Assembly: GCF_900113735.1 (NCBI RefSeq)
Contig: NZ_FOQM01000024.1
Location: 57,537 to 121,536, forward strand
Direction: 5' to 3'
DNA: 64,000 nt
From: Bradyrhizobium sp. Gha
Lineage (GTDB): Bacteria > Pseudomonadota > Alphaproteobacteria > Rhizobiales > Xanthobacteraceae
The first letter of the stretch is position 1. Each line of letters opens with the position of its first letter. The position numbers were made by a program, and so were the translations under genes. Shown here piece by piece: positions 46,404 to 54,638 of the stretch. The notes beneath the pieces are model-generated. The model saw nothing but the letters and a program-made list of their open reading frames with translations, searched no databases and was not told where the DNA came from.

Positions 46404-47444
46404 CTAAGCCGACCACGGCTCCGCTTCGGCCGCGCTCTTCGCCTTGGCCGAGACCGGCGCCTCGCCGATCACCTCCACCAGCGCGCGCAGCGCTTCCTTG
46501 ACGCCGTCGCCGGTCACGGCGGAGAGCAGCAGCGGCGTCTTCTTGGCGGCGCGCTTCAGCCGGTCCTTCTGCTTCTTCAGCTCGTCCGGCTCGACCGCGT
46601 CGATCTTGTTCAACGCGACGATCTCGATCTTGTCGGTCAAGAGCCCGCCATAGGCGTCGAGCTCCTTGCGCACGGTCTTGTAGGCCTTGCCGGCATGCTC
46701 GCTAGTTGCGTCGATCAGATGCAGCAGCACGCGACAGCGCTCGACATGGCCGAGGAAGCGATCGCCGAGTCCGGTGCCCTCATGCGCGCCTTCGATCAGG
46801 CCGGGAATGTCGGCGAGCACGAATTCGCGGCCGTCGGCGTTCACGACGCCGAGCTGCGGATGCAGCGTGGTGAAGGGATAGTCGGCGATCTTCGGCCGCG
46901 CCGCGCTGACCTTGGACAGGAAAGTCGACTTGCCGGCATTGGGCATGCCGACGAGACCGGCGTCCGCAATCAGCTTCAGCCGCAGCCAGATCCAGCGCTC
47001 TTCGCCGGGTTGGCCGGGATTGGCGTTGCGCGGCGCACGGTTGGTCGAGGTCTTGAAATGCGCGTTGCCGAAGCCGCCATTGCCGCCCTCGGCGAGCACG
47101 AATTTTTCGCCGACATTGGTGAAGTCGTGGATCAGGGTCTCGCGATCCTCGTCGAAGATCTGCGTGCCCACGGGCACCTTCAGCACGATGTTCTTGCCGT
47201 TGGCGCCGTGCCGGTCCGAGCCGGAGCCGTTCTCGCCCTTCTGGGCCTTGAAGTGCTGCTGGTAGCGGTAGTCGATCAGCGTGTTGAGGCCGTCGGCAAC
47301 CTCGATGATGACGTTGCCGCCGCGGCCGCCATTGCCGCCGGAGGGACCGCCGAATTCGATGAACTTCTCGCGGCGGAACGCCACGCAGCCGTTCCCGCCG
47401 TCACCAGAGCGGATATAGACCTTTGCTTCGTCGAGGAATTTCAT
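46404..47444 (-). CDS. obgE: GTPase ObgE/CgtA
   Basis: A 346-residue GTPase involved in 50S ribosome assembly and stress control. The glycine-rich Obg fold fills residues 1-158 (MKFLDEAKVYIRSGDGGNG, GPSGGNGGRGGNVI). The G domain follows: G1 GMPNAGKST, G2/G3 DYPFTTLHPQ and DIPGLIEGA, and G4 NKID. The short Ala/Lys-rich C-terminus lacks an additional domain. Its usual partners rplU and rpmA lie 2.6-4 kb upstream on the same strand, but MaoC, EamA and GNAT genes have come between. Confidence 0.96.
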   Translation of the reverse strand: MKFLDEAKVYIRSGDGGNGCVAFRREKFIEFGGPSGGNGGRGGNVIIEVADGLNTLIDYRYQQHFKAQKGENGSGSDRHGANGKNIVLKVPVGTQIFDEDRETLIHDFTNVGEKFVLAEGGNGGFGNAHFKTSTNRAPRNANPGQPGEERWIWLRLKLIADAGLVGMPNAGKSTFLSKVSAARPKIADYPFTTLHPQLGVVNADGREFVLADIPGLIEGAHEGTGLGDRFLGHVERCRVLLHLIDATSEHAGKAYKTVRKELDAYGGLLTDKIEIVALNKIDAVEPDELKKQKDRLKRAAKKTPLLLSAVTGDGVKEALRALVEVIGEAPVSAKAKSAAEAEPWSA

Positions 47445-47528
47445 CGGCCATAGGTAGGCCAGCCGGGCACGCCCGGCAACCCGGACTTGTCCGCAAATCG
47501 GCCGAATCCGGCGAATTCGTCGCCGTGC

Positions 47529-48011
47529 TTAACCAACCGGCCGCCGTCGGATCAGGAATTTCTGCGTCCCTTCGAGCACCAGCTCCTTGCGCTGGTTGAA
47601 CACGGTGCTCCGAAGCGTCACCGCGCCGGTCGTTCGCCCCGGCACGAGCTCGATGACCTCGAGCGCGGGATAGATGGTGTCGTCGGCGTACACAGGTTTG
47701 AGGAACCGGCTCGATTGCTCGAGGAAGCCGACCAGGGATTCCTCGACCATGAACGGAAACAGGCCCGCACCGGGCGCGGTGTGGATCAGCGTCTGGAAGC
47801 CATGGGCGAGCAGATCAGGCATGCCGCGGGCGCGGCAATATTCGACGTCGTAGTGCACCGGATGGGTGTCGCCGCTCGCGGTCTGGAACGCCGCGAACAC
47901 CGCCGTCGTCTGGGTCCGGCTCGGCAGCACGAAACGTTCGCCGACCACGAAATCCTCAAACCAGCGTTGCGCCGTGATCATGCGGTGCCGGGCGGGATCG
48001 AAGTCGGTCAT
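47529..48011 (-). CDS. MaoC-like hot-dog dehydratase
   Basis: A 160-residue hot-dog fold protein. WFEDFVVGERFVLPSRT and ASGDTHPVHYDVEYCRARGMPDLLAHGF match the MaoC/(R)-hydratase pattern, in which the aspartate and histidine of GDTHPVHYD are catalytic. Family members hydrate enoyl-CoA thioesters; the exact substrate is not determinable. ATG at 48011 is chosen; GTG at 48035 is possible, since the extension is short. It may form a transcription unit with obgE downstream (84 bases apart). Confidence 0.87.
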   Translation of the reverse strand: MTDFDPARHRMITAQRWFEDFVVGERFVLPSRTQTTAVFAAFQTASGDTHPVHYDVEYCRARGMPDLLAHGFQTLIHTAPGAGLFPFMVEESLVGFLEQSSRFLKPVYADDTIYPALEVIELVPGRTTGAVTLRSTVFNQRKELVLEGTQKFLIRRRPVG

Positions 48012-48168
48012 GCCAAAGCTCTTTTCTCGGGACACCGTCTATCGCTACCGCGATGCGAACGGTGCGACAATCCGTTCAATTCGGCTCGCGCGGGCTTGCC
48101 CTGCGCGTCCGCGCCCTTAAAACGGCCGCAAGCCACACTATTCGCCGATTCCTGACGCTCTCTCCGCT

Positions 48169-48254
48169 CGTCATTGCGAGAAGCTCTTGCGACGAAGCAA
48201 TCAGACTGCCGCTGCGGAGACAGTCTGGATTTGCTTCGCTGCGCTCGCAATGAC
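48169..48254. repeat. intergenic palindromic repeat, CATTGCGAG family
   Basis: CGTCATTGCGAGAAG and GCGCTCGCAATGACG are the inverted ends; GCAATCAGACTG and CAGTCTGGATTTGC are slightly degenerate inner arms. The frame of the downstream EamA gene is open through the whole repeat, but translation of the repeat is not supported. Confidence 0.92.
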
Positions 48255-48278
48255 GGTCCCAAATCCAGACTAGCCCCA

Positions 48279-49193
48279 ATGCCCCTCTTCAAGAATCTAT
48301 CCGCCTATGACGACCGCTCGGCGCGCCTCGCCGGCATCGGCCTCATGGTGCTGTCGATTTTCATGTTCTCGTTCGGCGACGCCACGGGCAAGTTCCTGGT
48401 CGGGACTTATTCGGTCGGGCAGCTGCTGTTCTTGCGCGCCTGCGCGGCGCTGCTGTTGCTGGCGCCGCTGATCTGGCGGCAGCGCCACCAGTTCCTGCAT
48501 CTCGAGCGGCCGGGCCTGCAGCTGTTCCGCGTCGTGCTCTCGACGCTGGAGGTGGCCGCGTTCTTCCTCGCAGCCGTCTATCTGCCGCTCGCCGACGTCA
48601 TCACCTATTATCTCGCCGGCCCCATCTTCGTCACCGCGATGTCGGCGATCTTTTTGGGCGAGAAGGTCGGCTGGCGGCGCTGGACGGCGATCCTGGTCGG
48701 CTTCTGCGGTGTGCTGATCGCGTTGCGGCCGTCGGCGCAGACGGTGAGCCTGCCGGCGCTGATCGCGCTCGGCGGCAGTCTGTCCTTCGCGACCCTGATG
48801 CTGATCACGCGCAGCCTGCGCAAGACGCCCGACATCGTGATGGCGTCGTCGCAGTTCATCGGCACGTTTTCGCTGGGCGCGGTACTCTCGGCCTACCATT
48901 GGGTGCCGCCGACTCCACGCAGCCTGGTGTTCTTCGCGTTGGCCGGGTGCATCTCGGTGACGGCGCTGTTCTGCGTCAACCGCTCGCTCAAGCTCGCGCC
49001 GGCGAGCGTGGTGGTGCCCTATCAATATTCGATGATCGTCTGGGCGGTGATCTTCGGCTTCGTCGTGTTCGGCGACGTGCCCTCCATCGCCACGATCGTC
49101 GGCGCCGCGATCATCATCGGCGCGGGCTTCTACATCTATCTGCGTGAGCGCGATTTGGGCCGGGCGAGCGAAGAGGTGACGCCGCCCGTCTAA
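48279..49193 (+). CDS. EamA/DMT family transporter
   Basis: A 304-residue inner-membrane protein with about ten hydrophobic segments in two EamA repeats (residues ~18-150 and ~160-290). The second repeat ends with the typical VPYQYSMIVWAVIFGFVVFGDVPS-type segment (seen as VVPYQYSMIVWA and VVFGDVPS). This is the drug/metabolite transporter superfamily; the substrate cannot be inferred. ATG at 48279 is used, because the upstream open frame is the translated palindromic repeat. It is flanked by repeats, so probably a single-gene unit. Confidence 0.9.
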   Translation: MPLFKNLSAYDDRSARLAGIGLMVLSIFMFSFGDATGKFLVGTYSVGQLLFLRACAALLLLAPLIWRQRHQFLHLERPGLQLFRVVLSTLEVAAFFLAAVYLPLADVITYYLAGPIFVTAMSAIFLGEKVGWRRWTAILVGFCGVLIALRPSAQTVSLPALIALGGSLSFATLMLITRSLRKTPDIVMASSQFIGTFSLGAVLSAYHWVPPTPRSLVFFALAGCISVTALFCVNRSLKLAPASVVVPYQYSMIVWAVIFGFVVFGDVPSIATIVGAAIIIGAGFYIYLRERDLGRASEEVTPPV

Positions 49194-49199
49194 CCACGA

Positions 49200-49331
49200 C
49201 GTCGTCCCGGGCGCGCGCAGCGCGAGCCCGGGACCCATACCCACAGGAAGATGTTTTGCGACGACTCGGAGTGGGCGCTTTTGCCGCACACTCCTCTCTG
49301 TGGTCATGGATCCCCGCGTTCGCGGGATGAC
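49200..49331. repeat. intergenic palindromic repeat, GTCGTCCCGGG family
   Basis: CGTCCCGGGCGCGC / GCGCGAGCCCGGGACCC forms the left hairpin, and GGATCCCCGCGTTCGCGGGATGACAG closes the right (read as its ends GGATCCCCGCG and CGCGGGATGAC). The inner CCCACAGGAAG and CTCTGTGGTC arms pair in part. It lies between convergent genes. Confidence 0.85.
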
Positions 49332-49358
49332 AGCGGAGAATGAGGCGCGACCTTCCGC

Positions 49359-49952
49359 CTACCTCATCCTTCTTGCGCTGCTCCAGCTCTTGAGCGACGA
49401 CCACACCCCGCGCGACAAGCGGAAGCAGTCGACCGGCGTCGACGAGCCCAGAGCCAGGAAGCGATGCAGCTGCACGCCGCTCCACTGGAAGCCGCACTTC
49501 TCCAGCACCTTGCGCGAGGCCGGATTGGTGACGCGCGCGCCCGCGTAGAGCTGGTCGTCCTCGAACTCCTCGAAGAAGAAATCGATCGCGCCGCGTGCGG
49601 CCTCGGTGGCAAAGCCCCGGCCCCAATGCTCGACGCCGAGCCAATAGCCGAGCTCGGCATTGTCGGGCGTGGAGCGGTTGATGCCGACCATGCCGACCGG
49701 CCCGGTATCATGCTCGATCAGGAACACGGTCTCGCTGCCGAGCGCGGCGGTGGCGCGGACGAAGGCGACGGCGTCATCCAGCGAATAGGGGTGGGGAAGG
49801 CGGCGGGTATTTTCAGCAACACGGCGGTCGTTGGCGAGAGTGGCGATGGCTTTGACGTCGGCAAGAGTCGGCCGCCGCAATGTCAGCCGCTCGGTGGCGA
49901 CGACGCTCGGTCTCGCCTCCCGCAAGGTCACGCTCGAAAAGTCCTGCAACAT
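49359..49952 (-). CDS. GNAT acetyltransferase, RimJ/RimL-like
   Basis: A 198-residue N-acetyltransferase. TERLTLRRPTLADVKAIA opens the fold, ELGYWLGVEHWGRGFATEA contains the acetyl-CoA pyrophosphate loop (WGRGFATEA), and NPASRKVLEKCGF is the conserved C-terminal motif of RimJ/RimL and related enzymes. The substrate could be a protein N-terminus or a small amine. ATG at 49952 is chosen with GGAG about seven bases upstream; the frame runs to a TTG at 49976. It points towards the EamA gene and lies downstream of rpmA. Confidence 0.87.
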   Translation of the reverse strand: MLQDFSSVTLREARPSVVATERLTLRRPTLADVKAIATLANDRRVAENTRRLPHPYSLDDAVAFVRATAALGSETVFLIEHDTGPVGMVGINRSTPDNAELGYWLGVEHWGRGFATEAARGAIDFFFEEFEDDQLYAGARVTNPASRKVLEKCGFQWSGVQLHRFLALGSSTPVDCFRLSRGVWSSLKSWSSARRMR

Positions 49953-49995
49953 GTCCGGCTCCGTCAAAGTCACCAAGTGAAAAGTGAACGCGACA

Positions 49996-50034
49996 AACGA
50001 AAAGGGGAGGCCGGTTTCCCTGCCTCCCCTGGAG
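49996..50034 (-). terminator. terminator after rpmA
   Basis: GGGGAGGC (50004-50011) pairs with GCCTCCCC (50022-50029) over a ten-base loop. On the minus strand the stem is followed by TTTTCGTTTG. It lies about 80 bases beyond the rpmA stop. Confidence 0.75.
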
Positions 50035-50109
50035 CCTTCGATCTCTTGTGATCTCTGGACTCCGCCGGTTCGGTCAAGGACCCGGCGGACTCCAAATTAG
50101 ATCCACCGT

Positions 50110-50379
50110 CTATTCAGCAGCCTCTGCAAGCGGGAGTACCGCCACAAAGGTGCGTCCGTTGGCTTTGGCCTGGAATTCGACACGACCCTCGATCTTGGCG
50201 AACAGGGTGTGGTCGGTGCCCATGCCGACATTGAGGCCGGGATGCCAGGTGGTGCCGCGCTGACGCGCAATGATGTTGCCGGGAATCACGCGCTCGCCGC
50301 CGAACACCTTGATGCCAAGACGCTTACCCTTGGAATCGCGACCGTTGCGCGATGAACCGCCTGCTTTTTTGTGAGCCAT
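50110..50379 (-). CDS. rpmA: 50S ribosomal protein L27
   Basis: An 89-residue ribosomal protein. It starts MAHKKAGGSSRNGRDS, whose flexible tail reaches the peptidyl-transferase centre, and continues LGIKVFGGERVIPGNIIARQRGT and GTDHTLFAKIEG. It is full length. It follows rplU on the minus strand with 102 bases between, the standard arrangement, and a terminator follows it. Confidence 0.98.
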   Translation of the reverse strand: MAHKKAGGSSRNGRDSKGKRLGIKVFGGERVIPGNIIARQRGTTWHPGLNVGMGTDHTLFAKIEGRVEFQAKANGRTFVAVLPLAEAAE

Positions 50380-50481
50380 GGCTCGTCTCCGAAATCCTGC
50401 GTATGTCTAGGTCAATTCCTTGACGGAATCATTTCAAAACGTCGCACGCATCAATTCGTGAATTGGCGTGATCGGTCTCAG

Positions 50482-50856
50482 TTACTCGGCAGCTTCTTTC
50501 GCGACCTTTTCCTTCTTCGGACGCGGGCCCTTGGTGGGCTTGGCATTGTCAGTCAGGATCTCGCTGACGCGCAGCACCGTGATCTCGTCGCGGTAGCCCC
50601 GCTTGCGGCGCGAATTCTTGCGGCGGCGCTTCTTGAACGCGATGACCTTGGGGCCGCGCTTGTGGTCGAGCACCTCGACCGCAACGGAGGCCCCGGCCAC
50701 CGTCGGAACGCCGAGCACCGGCGTGTCGCCGCCGACGACGAGAACTTCATTCAGCTGCACGATCGAGCCGACTTCGCCTTCGATCTTGCCTACTTCGAGA
50801 ACATCATCCGGCACGACGCGGTATTGCTTGCCGCCGGTTTTGATGACTGCGAACAT
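50482..50856 (-). CDS. rplU: 50S ribosomal protein L21
   Basis: A 124-residue ribosomal protein. MFAVIKTGGKQYRV is the family opening and the RNA-binding region has KRRRKNSRRKRGYRDE. A charged tail of about 20 residues (PTKGPRPKKEKVAKEAAE) extends beyond the E. coli length, as is usual in alphaproteobacteria. ATG is preceded by GGAGAAAAAACG, a good ribosome site. It is the first gene of the rplU-rpmA unit. Confidence 0.97.
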   Translation of the reverse strand: MFAVIKTGGKQYRVVPDDVLEVGKIEGEVGSIVQLNEVLVVGGDTPVLGVPTVAGASVAVEVLDHKRGPKVIAFKKRRRKNSRRKRGYRDEITVLRVSEILTDNAKPTKGPRPKKEKVAKEAAE

Positions 50857-51188
50857 CGTTTTTTCTCCGTGTTCAATCCCGGCCTCGAGACGGACGTCAG
50901 GGGCCGGCTTTTTGATCAGTCGCTATGGGTTTATTGCGAGTTTCGTGCGGGCGGGAGTTATCCCTTTGAAAACCCACGCAAAAACAAGCGGCGCGAGAAA
51001 CGCCCCGCGCCGGTTGTGGGATTTATAGCCGCCATCCGCTGGGAGTCAAGGAAAAGGCGGCGAAACAGCCTGGATTCGAAGGATTTGGGCCGCTTCCAGC
51101 GCCCGGCCCTGAATCTCGGCCCGCTTAGCAACCAACGGGTTCCCGCGCCGTTGTTCCCCCCAGATAGGCACGTGGGCAAGGGACTTCC
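50857..51188. other. rplU leader / divergent intergenic region
   Basis: This region separates rplU (minus) from the ROK gene (plus). CCGGCC and GGCCGG near 50882-50910 form a hairpin with T5 on the plus side, so it lies in the untranslated leader of rplU or ends an antisense transcript. The remainder is moderately A-rich near 50980-51000 and GC-rich later. No further gene is seen and no promoter was assigned with confidence. Confidence 0.5.
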
Positions 51189-52343
51189 ATGGCAACCGAC
51201 GAACTGGTCAAGACGACGACGGGCATCGCCCATCACGGCAGCGAGCGGCTGCCATCGGTGGACATCGACAGCTTCAACATCGAACTGAAGGACGAGGACG
51301 GCTTCCTCGGCGACCGCGCCAGCAAGGGCGCGTTCCGCGAGATTCTCGACCGCTGGCGCAAGCCGTTGCGCAAGACCGGTGAGGATCCGTTCGGCAAGGA
51401 GCCGTCGGAGAATATCAGCAAGAAGACGCTGGATTCGATCCTGGTCAGCGACGACGTCGAGGCCTCGGCGGTGGTGCACAGCGCGATCGAGGACTTTGCC
51501 CAGGAGCTCGCTCACGTCACCCGCCGCTTCCTCAAGACCAAGGCCTGGGCCAAGACCGAGCGCATCGTGGTCGGCGGCGGCTTTCGCGATTCCAGGCTCG
51601 GCGAGCTTGCGATCGCGCGCACCGAGATCATCCTGAAGTCGGAGGACTTCAAAATCGACATGATTCCGATCCGGCATCACCCCGACGACGCCGGGCTGAT
51701 CGGCGCGCTGCATCTGGCGCCGTCCTGGATTTTCGAGGCCTATGACAGCATCCTCGCGGTCGATATCGGCGGCACCAATATCCGCTGCGGCCTGGTGGAG
51801 ACCGGCTGGAAAAAGGCCAACGACCTGTCGAAGGCCAAGGTCGTGACATCAGAGCTGTGGCGGCATGCCGATGACGAGCCGACCCGCGAAGGCGCGGTGA
51901 AGCGGCTGACGAAGATGCTGAAAGGGCTGATCACTGAAGCCGAAAAGGAAGGCTTCAAGCTCGCGCCCTTCATCGGCATCGCCTGTCCCGGCGTGATCAA
52001 GGAGGACGGCTCCATCGAAAAGGGCGCGCAGAACCTGCCGGGCAACTGGGAGAGCAGCAAATTCAACCTGCCGGCGAGCTTGATCGAGGGCATCCCCGTG
52101 ATCGGCGAGCACGATACCGCGATCCTGATGCACAATGACGGCGTGGTTCAGGGCCTCTCCGAGGTGCCGTTCATGCAGGATATCGAGCGCTGGGGCGTCC
52201 TCACCATCGGCACCGGCCTCGGCAACGCGCGCTTCACCAACCGCCACAGGGATAGCGGAAACGGCAAGGACCGGGATTCCGCGGACGGGAAGAAGAAAGC
52301 GAAGGAAAACAACAAGGACAACGGTAAAGGCGAAAAGAAGTAA
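51189..52343 (+). CDS. ROK-family protein with circularly permuted motif order
   Basis: A 384-residue protein beginning at ATG 51189 with AAGGGA upstream. The nucleotide-binding motif VDIGGTNIRCGLV (191-203), FIGIACPGVI (261-270), a catalytic-aspartate region GEHDTAILMHNDG (306-318) and LTIGTGLGNA (338-347) are ROK sugar-kinase features in normal order. However, the pieces that normally close a ROK protein, VVGGGFRDS (127-135) and PDDAGLIGALHL (165-176), come before them. The zinc motif CxCGxxGC is missing. A lysine- and asparagine-rich tail (350-384) ends the protein. Enzymatic activity is plausible because the phosphate loops and the aspartate are kept, but the substrate is unknown. It stands alone. 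Confidence 0.8.
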   Translation: MATDELVKTTTGIAHHGSERLPSVDIDSFNIELKDEDGFLGDRASKGAFREILDRWRKPLRKTGEDPFGKEPSENISKKTLDSILVSDDVEASAVVHSAIEDFAQELAHVTRRFLKTKAWAKTERIVVGGGFRDSRLGELAIARTEIILKSEDFKIDMIPIRHHPDDAGLIGALHLAPSWIFEAYDSILAVDIGGTNIRCGLVETGWKKANDLSKAKVVTSELWRHADDEPTREGAVKRLTKMLKGLITEAEKEGFKLAPFIGIACPGVIKEDGSIEKGAQNLPGNWESSKFNLPASLIEGIPVIGEHDTAILMHNDGVVQGLSEVPFMQDIERWGVLTIGTGLGNARFTNRHRDSGNGKDRDSADGKKKAKENNKDNGKGEKK

Positions 52344-52575
52344 CCTTGACTGGTTAGGTTAAGCGACGGATTGCGTTGCAGGCGGCTCAATACACGCTAA
52401 AGTGGAATCGTCGCCTCACGCAGGCCTGCGAAGCCGCCCTTCCTGGCCAGCATTGTAATGAGCGGCACGGGACCGCCAGTGTTTACCGCGTCTGGCGGTC
52501 CCACCCCGTTTTCCTGCTGCATGATGGATGAGGCTGGCTCGCGCCCGGAAAAAGGTGCCGAGACAGGGGAGGTGC

Positions 52576-52773
52576 GCTCCCTCCCCCGCTTGCGGGGGAG
52601 GGTTGGAGAGAGGGTTTCTCCCCAACGGGACACTCCCCCAGGGGAGAGAACCCTCACCCGGCACGCGGAACGATGCTTCGCATCCCCCGGGACGCCATAG
52701 CCGAGGCTTTGCCTCGGCGTTCTCTTAGGACGGCCGCCAAGGGCGGCCTATGCTCTCCCGCAAACGGGAGAGG
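52576..52773. repeat. intergenic repeat, CCTCCCCCGCTTGCGGGGGAGG family
   Basis: CTCCCTCCCCCGC/GCGGGGGAGGG forms the first hairpin, GAGAGGGTTTCTC and GGGAGAGAACCCTC pair across the middle, and GCTCTCCCGCAAACGGGAGAGG closes the element (read as CTCTCCCG and CGGGAGAG). It is the longer relative of the element at 8303-8438. From 52344 to 52575 and 52774 to 52921 no gene is seen. Confidence 0.8.
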
Positions 52774-52921
52774 TGCATCGAGCCCGCAGCGGCTTGATTC
52801 AACCCAATCTCATCGCGCTCTAGGAAGGAGGAGTGGCCCAGGAACAGGTGCCGATTGTCGCGACACGACGACTCCAGAGCGAAAGCGGCAAAACAGGCAG
52901 CGGATTTTCCCCTTTCGCGCC

Positions 52922-52950
52922 TTGTCTGGCCCGCCATCCTCGCCTATTAA
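52922..52950 (+). promoter_or_regulatory. promoter of tRNA-Ser
   Basis: TTGTCT (52922-52927), a 17-base spacer and TATTAA (52945-52950) match the housekeeping consensus well. A start near 52957 would leave a leader of about 37 bases before the tRNA. Confidence 0.65.
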
Positions 52951-52993
52951 CGCCCCCAACCACAGGGGCCCGGCTCCTCACATGGCGCCTTCA

Positions 52994-53083
52994 GGAGAGG
53001 TGGCAGAGTGGTTGAATGCACCGCACTCGAAATGCGGCATAGGTGCAAGCCTATCGGGGGTTCGAATCCCTCCCTCTCCGCCA
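52994..53083 (+). tRNA. tRNA-Ser (anticodon CGA)
   Basis: Acceptor stem GGAGAGG pairs with CCTCTCC, with discriminator G and an encoded CCA (53081-53083). The anticodon arm CCGCA-CTCGAAA-TGCGG has anticodon CGA, reading UCG. The long variable arm (TAGGTGCAAGCCTATC region) and T loop TTCGAAT are characteristic of serine tRNAs. A promoter lies upstream. Confidence 0.97.
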
Positions 53084-53090
53084 GATAACC

Positions 53091-53276
53091 TGTGTCCAGC
53101 CCGGACACATCGGTAACGGATCGTACCTGAGACATGGGTGACAACTTCGTGCCGAACGGGTTGTCGAGGGGTTGCAGGGTTTTCTGCTCCAGGTCGCAGT
53201 ATCCCAAATCGTAATCCATGAAGCCGACGCGCCAAATGCCGTCGTCGACCTCCTTAAAAAGCGCAAATCGGCCGCT
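53091..53276 (-). pseudogene. remnant of a transposase C-terminus beside tRNA-Ser
   Basis: About 62 codons on the minus strand read FALFKEVDDGIWRVGF, MDYDLGYCDLEQKTLQ and PLDNPFGTKLSPMS. I recognise these as the C-terminal tail of a rhizobial integrase-core (IS481-type) transposase. The catalytic DDE part is absent and no terminal repeats were seen. The fragment stops within a few bases of the tRNA 3' end. Identification rests on memory of the sequence pattern. Confidence 0.55.
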
Positions 53277-53367
53277 CCTGATCGCGGGAGAGTTCAATCG
53301 TTGAACCCATCCCCGCCACAGCCCGACCAACATCCCGCGTCCGCCAGGGAGCCAGTGATCCACGTCA

Positions 53368-54638
53368 ATGTTCGAGAAGACCTATCGGCAGCGCCTCGAG
53401 GCTGATCTCGCCCAATGGGAAGCCGATGGTGTGATCGCGCCGGCGGCGGCTCACTCCATCCGCAACGCTCTGCCGCCGCATTCACCTGGCATCAACATTG
53501 CCGTGGTCGTCGCCATCGTCGGCGGCCTGTTGATCGCGGCGGCCTTCCTTGCCTTCGTCGCGGCGCACTGGACCGAGATCGCCCGGCTGTTGCGGTTTGC
53601 GATCCTGCTCGCCGGCATGATCGTCGCCGGCGGCGTCGGGGCGTGGTTCGCCGCGACCGGCCGCACCGTCCTCGCCGATCTCTGTGCGAGCATCGGTGCC
53701 ATCGTCTTCGGCGCGGGCATCGCGCTGGTCGGCCAGATGTATCATCTCGGCGACGATTTTGCCGGCGGCCTGCTGCTGTGGTCGATCGGCGCGTTTGCCG
53801 GGGCGCTCCTGACGGGCTCGCGTGGCGCGCTCGCGGTCGGCCTGGCCGCGGCCTGCATCTGGACCTGCATGCGCGTTTATGACGCGCCGGATGCGCTTCA
53901 TCTTCAGTTCGTGGTGGCCTGGCTCATCGCGGCCGCGATCGCGTTCGCGTGGAACTCCCGCCTCGCCGCCCATCTCGTCGCAGTCGCGGTGATTCCATGG
54001 TGGATCGCGACGTCGCTTCGCTTCGACTTCGATGGTGCCCAGCCATCCTTCGTGCTGGCGAACGGTGCGGCCCTGCTGTTCGGCGCCGGCCTCGCGATGT
54101 CGGCCGCGCCGTCGCCGCGGGCGAACCTGCTTGGATCCGTTTGTCGATCTACGGCGCATTCGCGCTTGGAGTTACAGCCTTCCTGGAGGTGACGACAGTC
54201 GACGATCTCTTCCGCATCAGGACGGCCACGACGGCGGCCCAGCCGTCATGGGCGATCATGTGCGGCGTTGCGGGCGTGATTCTTGCGCTTGCGTCTGCCG
54301 GCCTCACGCGGCGCGCGGGTGAAATCCTCGCGGCGTGCGCGATCGGCCTCGTGCTGATCGCCGCGCCGATCTGGTCGGCTTCCACAGCCGGCGAGCCATG
54401 GTTCGCCTATGCCGCACTGCTCTGCGCCATGCTCTGCCTCGTCGTCTCCGGCGTGCTCGACGACGTGCGCCCGCGCATCGTCGCCGGCTGGCTCGGCATT
54501 GCCGGCCTCGTCGGTGCCATCACCTGGGCGGTCAAAGGCTCGCTGCTGCGCCGCTCGGCCTTCCTGGCGGTGGCCGGAATCATTGCCGTCGTGTTTGCGA
54601 CCGCGCTCAATCGCATGCTGCCGAGGGCCGAGCGATGA
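53368..54638 (+). pseudogene. DUF2157 membrane protein gene with a frameshift
   Basis: The first frame (53368-54192) encodes an N-terminus typical of DUF2157 (MFEKTYRQRLEADLAQWEADG, read in part, then many membrane segments) and breaks down after SAAPSPRANLL near 54132. A second frame, one base back, carries the remainder from LSIYGAFALGVTAFLEV to MLPRAER (stop 54638) with further membrane segments. A one-base deletion near 54133 joins the two. The reconstructed protein would have about 423 residues and 10 or more membrane spans. The stop overlaps the start of the GDYXXLXY gene, its usual partner. It could be a true pseudogene or a sequencing error; no slippery heptamer is visible. Confidence 0.75.

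Noticed and set aside
48174..48278. N-terminal extension of the EamA gene
   Set aside because: The extension (LATKQSD ... CARNDG) is the translated palindromic repeat; ATG at 48279 begins the protein.
52673..53116. 147-codon plus-strand open frame ending in EWLNAPHSKCG-like peptide
   Set aside because: Its C-terminus is the conceptual translation of tRNA-Ser and its N-terminus that of a repeat; a classic false gene.
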